From contig CAJNDS010002679.1 of NCBI GenBank assembly GCA_905221605.1, positions 677,501 to 741,500 of the forward strand: a stretch of DNA of 64,000 nt, given 5' to 3'. A program made the translations under genes and the position numbers. Under the pieces are notes generated by a model. It was not told the DNA's origin. It saw only the letters and a list, made by a program, of their open reading frames with translations, and did not search any database. Each line of letters starts with the position of its first letter. Positions within the stretch are counted from its first letter, which is position 1. Below, one piece after another: positions 41,403-52,478 of the stretch. This stretch comes from Symbiodinium natans. Its lineage: Eukaryota; Sar; Dinophyceae; Suessiales; Symbiodiniaceae.

Positions 41403-44400
41403 TTAAGGGATGAACGGGTAAGGAATGTAGTCATCTACAACTCGGCCATCAGCGTGTGCGAGAAGGGCGAGGAGTGGCAATGCGCGCTGCTGCTGCTAGG
41501 GGAGGCCACCAGCCACCAGGCGCATGGTTTGGGGTTCAGGGTTTAGGGTTTAGGGTTTAGGGTTTAGGGTTTAGGGTTTAGGGTTTAGGGTTTAGGGTTT
41601 AGGGTTTAGGGTTTAGGGTTTAGGGCGTTTAGGGTTTAGGGTTTAGGGCTCGAAGACACCTATTGTGGAATGATCCCCTGCAAAGCTGCGAAACCTGAAA
41701 CTCGAGTTCCTTGGCGGTTGCAGGTCCAGCTGGATGTGATCTCCTACAACTCTGCCCTCAGCACGTGCGGGAAGGCCAAGCAGAAAGGTTTAGGTTTCGG
41801 GTGTAGGGTGCAGGGGTTAGGGTGTAGGGTTTAGAGTTTAGGGTGCAGCGTCGCACATCCCTTTCGAAGAAGACGCTCTTAAACTCACTGACTAGACACC
41901 CAGAATCGCGGAAGCATGCTTGATGGCATGTGACTTACGCCACAAAGCGATGTACATTCGTGCAACTGAACGCCGAAACACACGCGCAACACTCATAAGA
42001 CAGAGCAAGGACATCTGCCCACCTCCAGCCACAGAGTTACAATCAGCAGAGGGTTCTACATGCGCGTCTACAAAGAACAGACATTGCAGTGCGTTGCTTT
42101 GCACATGCAGGAACGATCCTGTGGTTAGCATGAACCTTTCACGCGTACTCGCCGGCCACTGCTGAAAGCAGGCCCTCAACGCCAGACCCTATCATAAGCC
42201 TATAAACCCTAAACCCTAAGCCCTGAACTCAAGCCGATCACGTGCGCTGAAAACAGGCCATGGAGTGGCAAGCAGCATTGAGCCTTTGGGGGCAACTGCA
42301 GCGTCAGCGCTTGCAGCTCCATGGTTGCTTTTGTGGGGGCGCAGGACCGGGTTTAGGGTTTAGGGTTTAGGGCTTAGGGTTTAGGGTTTAGGGTTTAGGG
42401 TTTAGGGTTTAGGGTTTAGGGTTTAGGGTTTAAGATTTAGGGGGAGGCAGGGTTAACGAGGTGTGCTGGGGTTGGGGATGTTTGCCTCCTCAAGCTCAAA
42501 AAGCCCGCAACCCTAAGCCCTACGCCCGTACTCCCAGACTCCTGGGAGGATCCAAGAAGTAAAGTAGATCCCTTTACGGGTTCCTAAGAATGACCCACCC
42601 TAAACCCTAAACCCTAAACCCTAAACCCTATACTATTTGGGGGTTCTTCAATTCTGGTCCTCCCTTCTGGCACCAGAGGCCCACGACAGTCACCTGCAAC
42701 TCTGCCATCACAGCCTGCGAGCGTGCGGCGATTTGGCAGCTGGCGCTCCTCCTGCTGGAGGAGGCAAGGTTGAGGCATGCGGAAGTAATGGTTCGGGGTT
42801 TAGGGTTTAGGGTTTAGGGTTTAGGGTTTAGGGTTTAGGGTTTAGGGTTTAGGGTTTAGGTAGGGAACGAGCATGCAAGGGTTTCGGGGCATTATCATAA
42901 GGGTAATGAGAGTAATGTCCCGCGCTTTCGGTGTCAGGGAAGTTTTTGCTTTAAGGTTGAGTTTGAGGTATAATATACGGGTCGGCATAATTACAAATAG
43001 TATTCCCTTATGGTCCCTTCATAAGTATACTATAAGAACCCCCAAAAGCCTTTTTTTAATTTTACTTATGAAGGCCCCTACATTAAATTTCGCCACTTCT
43101 TTGATCAGGAAGCCCAGAAAGGAGCTGGAATCTTTAGCACCGTTGCTTCTATGCCTGCTTAGGGTTTGGAATTTAGGGCTGCTAATTGATTAGGAACTCC
43201 AAAAACATAAAGAAAATACACGACTCTACAGGACCCTTATATGGAAGAATATTTCTATTTTTTTGTGGGGTTTCTTAAGCAAATAGTAGTTTTGGGTTTT
43301 CGGGTATTTAGGGTCTGCTGGGATATATTGCGGGCGCCCACCCCATAGGCAGAAGCGGCGCGCCTCGCGAGCGATGGGATCACGTACAACTCCGCCATTT
43401 CGGCCTGTGAGGCTGGGCTTCTATTAAGGGACCGGCTTTGACTTTTTGGGGTTTAGGGTTTAGGATTCAGGGTTTAGGGATTAGGGTTTAGGGTTTAGGC
43501 CACAGGATGGACTCATAGAAAACAACAGCAGGGTCTCAGTTGCGATGGTAACGAAAAAAATTGAGCGCCACTGCAAAGCCGAGGAGAAGGCCAGCCAGTG
43601 GCAGAGGGCCCTGAGCGCCGTGGCAATTCGACTTGGCTTCCTTTTGGCTGGCTCTTGGTACTTGAACCTTTTGGGCTGTTGAAGAAACTACAATAAGGAG
43701 CCTATAAGTTAAACTTTAAGGAGGGGTTCAGACGTCCGCCAGGCACTTCGGGCCAGCCTTTGGTAGCCCAGTGGCGTCCTTTGCCCCTTTTTGTTTTGGT
43801 TTGGGGTCTGGGGTTTAGGGTTTAGGGTTTAGGGTTTAGGGTTAAAATGGTACCCTCACAACCTGCCAAGCCTCACCGTTGGGGTGACCGAGGCTTGCTA
43901 GGGCGAGCCGAGCAACGGCGGCTGCCCCGATCCTTGCAAGTCGATGTTGCTGGTTTTGGGGTTTAGGGTTTAGAGGGTTTAGGGTTAAGGGTTTAGGGGT
44001 TAGGGTTTAGGGTTTAGAGGGGTATTTAGGGTATCCAGGGTGTTTAGGGTATTTCGGGCATTCAGAGTATTTGAGTTGTTTAGGGTATCTTGCGTATTTA
44101 AGGTACTCAGGGTATTCAGGGCATTTAGCGGTGTAGGGTCGCTAGTGTAGTTCGGGTAGTTCGGATGTTTAGGCCTCCCATGTATTGACTGTCAGGGTAC
44201 AGTGGCAGTCGTTGTGGTACATTGAAGTCCCGAATAGGAACACGATCCCCTAGATTAAGCTTTCCTGGGTTTAGGTCCAGCATAGGAACACTACAACGAT
44301 CCCCCAGAAAAAAAACCCTACGTTAAGGCTGCAGGGGTTTAGGTGTTAATTTTACGTTCAACGTCAGGGGCCCTTAGTTAGTGCTGTTTCCTTTCGCGGA

Positions 44401-47400
44401 CCAAGCCCTCAACCCTAAATCCTAAGAACCCTACAAAAGACCTATAAACCCTCTAAACCCTAAAACCCCTAAAAACCTGTAACCCCTCTAAACCCACAAA
44501 CCCTAACCACTGCCACCCTGCCACGCCTTCCTCCGTCGAGGATCCGCCACCGGCTACAGCGCGGCGATCAGCGCCTGCGCACGCCGGGCCGAGTGGCAGG
44601 CGCTCCAGCAGTCTTGCCCTAGGGCTATTTTCGTTTTTTTTTTTTTTTTTGTTTTGTTTTTTTTGGGGTTTTGCGTTGTGTTTTTGGTTTTTATGTTCTT
44701 TTTGTTTTGCTTTATGGGGTTTTGGGACTTCTTGGGTTTGGGTTGTTTTTTTTTTTTTTTTTGGGGGGGGGGTAGTTTTTGGGTTCAGGGTATAGGGCTT
44801 TTTCTATGTTTTTTTGCTTGCTTTTTGGGGTTTGGGATGCTTTTTTGGTTTTGGGTTGTTTTTTTGGGCTTTTTGGGGTTTAGGGTTTGGGTTTTTTGGG
44901 GGGTTCAGGGGCTTGGTGTTTGCGAGCTCCGAGCGCTGGGGCCCGAGTTGGCCAGCGGCTCCCGACAATCTGAGCCCTAGCCCCCAAGCCTCGAACCACT
45001 GCAGCAACCAATGCTAACGGGTTTTGGGTTTAGGGTTTAGGGTTTAGGGTTTAGGGTTTAGGGTTTAGGGCCCGAAATCGTTTAAGTGTATGCAGGTTGC
45101 CTTGGCTCTGCTCGAGGCGATCACGCAGGTGGGAGTTGCCAGTCGGCAAGGACAAACCCTAAACCCTAAACCCTAAACCGTAAACCCTAAACCCTAAACC
45201 CTGGAATTGTTCGGGAGTGGGCAGCCCCCCCCCCCCCCCCCCCCCCCCCAGCCGCATCTCAAGAGCAGCAAGCCCTGACGTCCACAGGCCCTTAGAACCT
45301 TTCGGCCTGCACCCCCCATTTTAGCAGCCCGGTGGTTTAGGGTTTAGGGTTTAGGGTTTAGGGTTTAGGGTCCTCATCATCTACATGAGATGTGGTTTTT
45401 GAAGCCTTCACTCATGCCAGCTGCTAGAAGAGTGAGAGTAGGCCATCATTCCAATGGTCTTTGAGGGTTGAGGTTCCCTTATAAGCCCTAAACCCTAAAC
45501 CCTAAACCCTAAATCCTAAACCCTAAACCCTAAACCCTAAACCCTAAACCCTAAACCCTAAACCCTAAACCCTAAACCCTAAACCCTAAACCTAAACCCC
45601 AAACCCTGTCGTTCCTAGACTCCTCTTGGGCGCGGCCGAGGTCGATGCCATCCTACTGAGCGCCAGCATCAGCGCCTGCGACCGGGGAGCCGAGTGGCAG
45701 AGGGCCCTACTTCTGCTGACCGACTTCGAGGCCCTAAACCCTAAACCCTAAACCCTAAACCCTGCAAAGGGGTTTTCAGGGGTGTCCAGGGTGTTCTGGG
45801 TTTAGGCTTCAAGGCTGAGGGTTTACAAGGTAGGGTTTAGGGTCTAGGGTTAGGGTTTATCGTGTTCAAGGTGTTTAGGGTTCAAGGCGCACTGGTGTTT
45901 TAGGGGCCAAAGCACCCCCCAAGTGAGGGCCTTAAAAGGAACGTTCAGGGATGTATGTTTTGCGGCATCTTGAGGAATAGTCTTTCTGTTTTTCGGGTTG
46001 GGGTTTCCTTGTAATCCCCTTAGAGCCAAAAAGGGTACCCTTTCTATTCCTAGGCTATTCCTGGGTCCAGTATTTCAAGGGCCTGGGCAGGGCTCAAGTT
46101 GCGGGATTTTGGGGGCGGCTTTCGGGGTTTCAAGGTTCCGAACTCGTTTTAGATTGAGCCCTAAGTCCTAAACCCTAAACCCATATTCGAGGACGCTTGG
46201 AACGCGCCTTTGTGGATCCAAAGACGGCGCCCAAAGCTTCGGGTTTTTGTGGTGCTTCCTCAGAGAGGTGTGGGGGGCGTTCTGACAGTCTTCCCTGCCT
46301 AGTTCCGGCCTGGCCCCAATGTTCTGCTCCTAAAGGATTCTGCTAGGGTTTAGGGTATTTGGGTTTAGGATTTAGGGGTTTATAGGACTGCAACTAAAGA
46401 TCTAGGTAGGCCCATCTACCCGAAACCTGGTCCTTAACTTAGAAGCTGAGTGAGTACACTTTACACTTTTTGGTATACGATAATCTCTACAACGCCAACA
46501 GTGTACACTTTTTGGGGGCTTCTAAACCCTAAAACCCTAAAACCCTAAAACCCTAAACCCTAAACCCTAAAAGCCCTAAACCCTAAACAGCCAGGCGCAC
46601 CAGCTGCAGCCAACGTCAGTCACCCTGGGCGCCGTCCTTAGCGCCTGCGCCAAGGCTTCGGAGTCTTGGATGCGATGCCAGTGATGGCAACCGTGGCAGG
46701 TCCTTTGCCCCCTAAACCCTAAACCCGAAACCCCTACACCCCTAAACCCCTAAATCCCTAAACCGCTGAACCCCTAAACCCGAAAGCCTAAGCTTTTAGA
46801 ACCCTTTGCTCTGCACTCCCATGGTTTAGGAGCCCCCCAACTCTCCAGCAAGTCCAGCCCCAGAAGTTGAGGAGACATAACCCTTCCATACATACGCACG
46901 GGGCTTTCATAGGGTTTAGGGTTTAGGGTTTAGGGTTTAGGGTTTAGGGTGTTCATCTGGGGTGAGAATACCGGCGTCTCCCGGATATTTCGGCCCCAGG
47001 AGTGGGCACGGGCCCTGTGGCTCCTTGCGGGCTCCCTGGCACAGCGCCTCGATGCCTCTGAGATCGCGCGGCCCGGCGGAAATTCGGTTGTTGGCCTTGG
47101 GAGCCCAGTGGTGCCCTTTTCCCTTTTTTTTGGGGGGGTTCTGGGTTCCCTTTCTAAAGTAAATTCTCATATGGTTACTGGGCTACGAAGTCGCGAGGCT
47201 TCTAAGGCTTTGAAGGGTTTAGGGGGTTCATCTAGAGGGTTTGGGGGTTAGGAGGTTCCGGTGGTTAGGGCAGGGCTCAGGTTCATGGCTCTTAGCTCGG
47301 GAAAAGTGTAGTGTTGAGGATTCAGGTGTCAGATAGCTTAGGACCGACCCTGAAGCCTATCACTATACTCAACTCGATGAAACCCTGAACCCTGAACCCT

Positions 47401-48772
47401 GAACCCTAAACCCTAAACCCTAAACCCTAAACCCTAAACCCTAAACCCTAAACCCTAAACCCCAAGCCGGCAGGTACAGTGCAGCCATCAGCTCCTGCGA
47501 GAAGGCCGCCCGGTGGCGTCCGGCGCTGCAGCTCCTCTTCGACATGGAGTCGCAGAGGCTGGAAGGGTTTAGGGTTTAGGGTTTAGGGTTTAGGGTTTAG
47601 GGTTTAGGGTTTAGGGTTTAGGGTCTAGGGTTTAGGGTTTAGGGTTTAGGGTTTAGGGTTTAGGGTTTAGGGTGTTTAGAGATTTAGGGTGTTTAGGGGT
47701 TTAGGGTTTTTAGGGCTGTTGCTGCTTTCATGTTTAAGGTGTGGGGTTTGCGGTTTTTTTGAGGTTGTGCCATCCAGCAAGCCCCAAAGAACCTATGCGC
47801 CATGAAGCCTGAATGCTCACAGCTCATTGAGGTGTTAGGAGGGTTGGGCCATCTTAGAAGCCAAACACCCTGCGCACTGCAAAGTTTCCCTAGACCCCAA
47901 ATCGTAAGCCCTAAACCCTGAACCTTAAACCCTAAACCCCTAAACGATAAACCCTATAAACAATCAACCCTAAACCCTAAACCCTACATCTTAAACAACA
48001 ACCCCTCAATGCCACTTTTGAGGCTTTTCTGCGACCTGATCACCTACAACGCCGCCATCAGCGCCTGTGAGAAGGCCGGCTTCTGGCAGAAAGCCCTATG
48101 GTGTCCCGCCTTGCAAGACCCTGTCTACTATTGGCTCAGGGTTTAGGGTTTAGGGCTTTTTATGCCTGTGATGCCCGAGTGAAGCCTAAGCACCCTTAAG
48201 GTTTACTGTAGGGTTTAGGGCTTGGGGTTTTGTGTTTGTAGCCCTAAACCCTAAACCCTAAACCCTAAACCCTAAACCCTAAACCCTAAACCCTAAACCC
48301 TAAACCCTAAACCCTAAACCCTAAACCCTAAACCCTAAACCCTAAACCCTAAACCCTAAACCCTAAACCCTAAACCCTAAACCCTAAACCCTAAACCCTA
48401 AACAAACGAGCCCAGGCTCATGGAGGAAGCCGTGGAGAGGGAGCTCGAGCTGGATGTCATAACCTTTAACTCGGCCATCAGCGCCTGCGAGCGGGCCATC
48501 ATGCAGGCGTCCCAACGGCCCGGCTGATCTGGCCCTGCCGAAGCCCTTACAAGCGCCTTATATAGCCTAACACCTTAAGCCCTAAACCCTAAGCCCTAAA
48601 CCCTAAACCCTAAACCCTAAACCTCAGAAGGCCCAAAAGCCACCCCGCAGTTTTGGAGGAAGGCCGTCAGGGAGCCATGCCTCCCAGACTTTCCTTCTCT
48701 TCAGCTCTTGGTTCGACTTTGCGTCGCGGCGTGGTGCAAAAGGCCTACGGACATAAGCCCCGGCCTTGCCCA
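36716..48772 (+). CDS. pentatricopeptide repeat (PPR) protein, 26 assembled exons
   Basis: PPR proteins bind organellar RNA through tandem 35-residue helical hairpins. Exons: 36716-36787, 37095-37199, 38061-38098, 38363-38441, 38758-38834, 39207-39311, 39911-39946, 40164-40216, 40630-40691, 40858-40945, 41423-41519, 41724-41774, 42257-42315, 42679-42763, 43349-43408, 43584-43614, 43893-43928, 44541-44599, 45095-45128, 45641-45730, 46595-46660, 47000-47067, 47474-47557, 48023-48100, 48416-48517, 48631-48772. About 17 repeats of the type VITYNSAISACEKAGQWQ. Counting residues across joins gives exactly 35 for most repeats, which confirms the splice sites independently. One repeat (join 45128/45641) comes out about four residues short. 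The part after 48517 (RLSFSSALGSTLRRGVVQKA) resembles the RNA-related C-terminal segment often seen after dinoflagellate PPRs, which is inference. The true start and end are not established. Confidence 0.88.
37479..37566. repeat. CCCTAAA array in PPR intron
   Basis: Twelve or so heptamers. A second CCCTAAA array is at 37655-37696 and a TTTAGGG array at 37834-37940, all in the intron 37200-38060. Confidence 0.95.
38099..38362 (+). mobile_element. PPR intron with GAAT direct repeats and family B right end
   Basis: The donor side reads GAATCC (38099) and the downstream exon starts GAATTC (38363), so GAAT flanks the intron. A family B element begins near 38244 (CTAGTGCCCAGAGTAGG) and its right end CTACTCTTGGGTCGAG supplies the acceptor AG. 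A CCCTAAA array (about 38128-38188) is also inside. Removal joins ACCTG to GAATTC, giving the PPR text VTWNSVISSCARSAEW. Confidence 0.78.
38667..38740. repeat. CCCTAAA / CCCTGAA array
   Basis: Blocks of CCCTAAA, CCCTGAA, then CCCTAAA in the PPR intron before 38758. Confidence 0.94.
39055..39203. repeat. CCCTAAA array with CGCTAAA variants
   Basis: About 20 heptamers ending three bases before the acceptor of the PPR exon at 39207. Confidence 0.94.
39328..39506. repeat. TTTAGGG then TTTTAGGG octamer array
   Basis: Starts 16 nt after the PPR exon ending at 39311. It shifts from the heptamer TTTAGGG to about 14 copies of the octamer TTTTAGGG, then back. Confidence 0.95.
39653..39740. mobile_element. 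family A inverted-repeat element
   Basis: Left arm TTGGGATGCTCCC and right arm GGGGGGAACATCCCAA, with CCTATTAAGGACTGTGAGTC before the right end. A second right half (39757-39801, ending GGCGGAACATCCCAA) follows at once, suggesting a local duplication. Both are in the PPR intron 39312-39910. Confidence 0.8.
40692..40857 (+). mobile_element. family B element acting as a PPR intron, GCAC target duplication
   Basis: GCAC stands at 40692-40695 and again at 40858-40861. Between them lies CCAGGACCCAGAGTAG at the left and CTGGGTCTAG at the right, i.e. family B ends. CCCTAAA-type units fill about 40780-40848. Splicing from GC 40692 to AG 40857 restores TAC AGC ACA GCG, the PPR text SYSTALGAC. The donor comes from the duplicated target and the acceptor from the element. 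Confidence 0.85.
41194..41400. repeat. AT microsatellite and GA repeat
   Basis: ATATAT/TATATG runs (41194-41335) followed by a GA repeat of about 15 units (41369-41398), in the PPR intron 40946-41422. Confidence 0.92.
41536..41650. repeat. TTTAGGG array in PPR intron
   Basis: About 15 heptamers beginning 17 nt after the exon ending at 41519. Confidence 0.95.
41850..42185. other. repeat-free stretch in a PPR intron
   Basis: Unique sequence inside the intron 41775-42256. Both strands show ORFs of about 80-95 codons, but neither has a recognisable motif. It could be an older insertion. Confidence 0.4.
42350..42436. repeat. TTTAGGG array in PPR intron
   Basis: About twelve heptamers. The 3' end of the same intron carries CCCTAAA (42598-42630). 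Confidence 0.94.
42795..42862. repeat. TTTAGGG array in PPR intron
   Basis: Nine or ten heptamers in the intron 42764-43348. Confidence 0.95.
45485..45607. repeat. CCCTAAA array in PPR intron
   Basis: About 17 heptamers before the exon at 45641. Confidence 0.95.
45981..46073. mobile_element. family B element, left end degraded
   Basis: GGGTACCCTTTCTATTCCTA then GGCTATTCCTGGGTCCAG match the right half of family B (compare 10090-10146). The left end is only loosely similar. It is in the PPR intron 45731-46594. Confidence 0.6.
46430..46530. mobile_element. element related to the LRR-gene intron at 62472
   Basis: GAAGCTGAGTGAGTACACTT followed by two copies of ACACTTTTTGG resembles 62470-62525 (TAGCTGAGTAAGTACACTAC, then TACACTTTTTGGGATATACC). 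A shared element family is likely, present here inside a PPR intron and there as an intron of another gene. Confidence 0.6.
47095..47190. mobile_element. family C inverted-repeat element
   Basis: Left end CCTTGGGAGCCCAGTGGTGC, right end GGTTACTGGGCTACGAAG. It lies in the PPR intron 47068-47473. Relatives: 50291, 59042, 62035, 63011, and a left end alone near 43757. Confidence 0.75.
47560..47715. repeat. TTTAGGG array in PPR intron
   Basis: More than 15 heptamers beginning a few bases after the exon ending at 47557. The same intron ends with CCCTAAA-type words before 48023. Confidence 0.95.
48240..48403. repeat. CCCTAAA array, longest uniform one in the PPR gene
   Basis: About 23 uniform CCCTAAA units ending 12 nt before the PPR exon at 48416. 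Confidence 0.96.
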
Positions 48773-49261
48773 GTTTAGGGCTTAGGGTTTAGGGCTTAGA
48801 GTTTAGGGTTTAGGGGTTAGGGTTCAGGGTTTAGGGGTTAGGGTTTAGGGTTTAGGGTTTAGGGTTTAGGGTTTAAGGTTTAGGGTTTAGGGTTTAGGGA
48901 GACCCCCCCAATGCTCCGAACACAGCAAAAGGTTCGTTGCAGGCTGAAGGAGGCTGTGCCTTTAGGGTTTCTGTTTTGGGTTTTTCAGGACATTCCATGA
49001 AGGTCCATGTATGGGGTTCGTTGAACCTCTAAACCTGAAACCTAAGCGCGAAGCCCTAAACCCCAAACCATGGATCCCGGGGGGGGGGGGGGGGGGGGGA
49101 AAGGTGGGGTGGTTTTGGCAGCTTAGGGTGTGGAAAGACTCCCCCCCAGCCTCAAAAAGAATAACCTTCAGTGTTTGTGTTCAGTGGGACTTCTTGGGGT
49201 TTAGTAAGGTTTGGGGTTAGGGTTTAGGGTTTTTGACGCTGCAGTTTCCTCCCCTCAACCC

Positions 49262-49376
49262 CCTAAACCCTAAACCCTAAACCCTAAACCCTAAACCCTA
49301 AACCCTGAACCCTGAATCCTGAACCCTGAACCCTGAACCCTGAACCCTGAACCCTGAACCCTGAACCCTGAACCCA
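49262..49376. repeat. CCCTAAA then CCCTGAA array
   Basis: Six CCCTAAA then about ten CCCTGAA units: the same variant order as at 17455 and 4957. Confidence 0.95.
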
Positions 49377-49408
49377 AATCCCTAACATGCTGTCCTCGGA
49401 TCTCCCAG

Positions 49409-52400
49409 GTCGCCAGCTCATGGCCCTCAACGAGACCGGCTGCGAGGAGGAGGAGGAAGACAAAAAGGTGGGATGAGGGGGTGGGGTTTAGGGTTTAGGG
49501 TTTAGGGTTTCAGGGTTCAGGGTTTAGGGTTTAGGGTTTACGGTTCAGCGATCTTGGGATTAGGGTTAGGATTCTCTGGTTGTGGACCTACAGGGCTCAG
49601 CTTCAGAGTTTTGAGGTTTTTGTGCTGAGGCCTTCAGGAAATCGTGGTGTTTGTTGTGGTACCTGTACGGGGCTACACGATACAGTTCCTCCTGAAAAGG
49701 TATCTCTCCTCTTCTGGTTCGTATAGGCAATAACCCTAAACCCCAAACCCTAAACCCTCAATCCTAAACCCTAAACCCCAACCCCTAAACCCTTTTCTTC
49801 TTGGCTAGGTTCGCTTCGAATGCGAGCCTGTTGAGCAAGAGAGGGCTGCCTTTTGGATTCCCAGCTTGCCAAGAACCCTGGAACTTGCAGAGATGCAATC
49901 CTGAGATTTTGGGGTGCAGGGTGTAGGGCCGTAGGGTTGAGAGTGTATAGACTCTGACCCCCTTGGCCTACCCGCCCGCCACACCCATGCGTGCCATTTG
50001 TTGAGGCGAAGGGTGGGGGAGGGGTCTCTTCAGCCTTCTTGAGCTGCCAATCTTGAGGGCTTCGGCGGCCCATAGGAGATTCGATTCAACCCTACAAGCC
50101 CGAATCCCTAAACCCGAAACCCTGAACCCTAAACCACCTACACCTGACCTGAACCCGAAAGCTGAAGCCCTAAGCAGAAGCCCTAAGTACGCCGACTTCA
50201 GCATTGATCCACCGAAGGTTCTGGCAGAGCGGGAGGAGCGGGTCATGCGCTTCTGCCCCGAGGCGAGGCCCCCCTCTCTGGTACGTATATCTTGGCAGAC
50301 CAGTGGTACCCTTTTCCCTTTTTTGTTGGTCCAAAGGTTCCCTGATAAAGTAACCCAGTGGTACCCTTTTCGTTTTTTTTGTTGGTCCAAAGGTCCCCTT
50401 ATAAAGTAACCAACCCCCCAAAAAAGGGTGCCAATATCATAACATGGTTGCTGGGCTACCAAGACACGTAGCTACGCATATGCTGGATGCTGGAGGTCGA
50501 GGGGTTCCTCTTGATGCTTCGTGGTTCCCCAAATAGGGTTCATGTTACCTGCGTAGTCTCTACTTGGGCCTTCAAGGGGTTCCCATATTTAGTAGCTTTA
50601 AGGCCCAGGTACATGCTATACCTACTACACAGGTACATGGACCCTTTGGGGGTTTGAGATGGCCTGGTAACCCTAAACCCTAAACCCTAAACCCTAAAAC
50701 CCTAAACCCTAAACCCTAAACCCTAAACCCTAGACCCTAAACCCTAAAGGTGTAAACAAGGAGAAACTGCTAAAGCCCCTTGCCGAGAGGTCATGGATGC
50801 CGCGCTGTCGGCGGAGTCTCGCCAGGCGGCATCGGCGCATGCTGCACGCGTTGCGAGCCATCATTGTAGGGTTTAGGGCTAGGGTTTAGGGTTTAGGGTA
50901 TAGGGTTGCTTTGTGGCGTGTGTACACTGTGCTGTCAGCATGAACCACCAGGCTCGGAGCCACCAAAAAAGGCTGATCAGCACTCCAAAGACTGACAAGC
51001 CCCTGGATAGCGGTTCCCATGCCAAACCTCTACTATACTTTAAAGCGTCTTTTGGTTCTGGGTTCCTCTTTTTGCTACCTACACCCAGAAAGTATATACT
51101 CCTTTTTCCAGGGTCTACTCCAAAGTAGGGATGCAGTGTACCTCAGATCATTTGGAGCAGGCCACAGCGCAGAGCCTCGTCCGGGGGGCCAGCAAGGTCC
51201 GGATGTTTTTGCTGGGTGCATCCTAAGCCCTAAGCCCTAAACTCTCAAGGTTTAGGGCTTAGGATTTAGGATTTAGGATTTAGGGTTTAGGGTTTAGGGT
51301 GTAGGGTTTAGGGTCCCTCAATCCTAGAAGCCCCAAATCCCCAAGCCACAACTACGTTGCCATGCACAGGTGGCCTGCAGGGGTTCAGGGATCAGGGCCC
51401 TCTAAACACTAAAATCCTGAACCCCTGAACCCTAAGCCGAAGCGAGTAGCAGTTCTTTAATCTCCAAGCCCTTTTACTCAAAGACCAGTGCGAAACTTGA
51501 CAACCCCCTCCCACCCACCCCCAGCTCCCTCCCGCCCCTCCCCCCCACCTCCCACCCTAAACCCTAAACCCTAAACCCGAAACCCTAAACCCTAAACCCT
51601 AGGCCAAGAAGCCACACTTCGCCATCGACAGCAGAGCTTTGGGGATTGGTGAACCCCAAACTTGTAGGCGTACTTGAAGGCTCATGGGTACTTAAGAGGT
51701 CTGATTGTCAGTCCCCTCAATAAGGACATAACCAGAATTTCCCTACTTATAAGCCCACGTTTGAGTAACCATGACCCTCCAAGTAGGAACTCCGAGAACT
51801 CTTCCGGCGCCGGCTGTGGAGGTTCTGGCGGAGCACCGGGGGCATCAGAAGAATCTGGAGAGGCTGAAGATTGCAGCCTGGGCCCTGGATCAGGGGGTTC
51901 CAGAGGGCGCGGAAGGGGAATGGGGTTAGGAGGGTTTAGGGTTTAGGGTTCAGGGTTTAGGGTTTAGGGTTTAGGGGGTTCGGGTCCATAGGGTTCAGGG
52001 CTTAGGGTGTGGCAGTTGGCAGTGCTCTGACATGCATGGCCCAGCCAATGGCAAGTAGGATTGCTACGCCGTAGTTCAGCATTAGTTCAGCATAAACCCT
52101 AAACCCTAAACCCTAAACCCTGAACCCTAAACCCCCTACCCCAAACGCCCTCTTACTGTACCAGGCGCTAATCCCCGGTCCTGCAGCTTTGCAGACCTCC
52201 CCTCCCTCTCTGGGCCCCCTGGCCCCCCCTGGCCCCCCCCCTGGCCCTTTTTTGCCCCCCCCCCCCCCCCGAACCCAGGAGCAGGAGCAGGAACTGGACA
52301 CCCAGGCCAGCTCTGAAGCCGACCGAGTGGATGGACTCGAAGAATTCAGGGACCCCAAAGCTTGAACACCGGACCGCTTAAACCTACATCCATTTCAATA

Positions 52401-52446
52401 TACCCCTTTTATGAAACCCTATATATATGTATATATGTATATATAT

Positions 52447-52478
<32 letters not shown>

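Noticed and set aside
44636-44900. Phe-rich + strand ORF (108 codons)
   Set aside because: T-rich low-complexity sequence inside the PPR intron 44600-45094.
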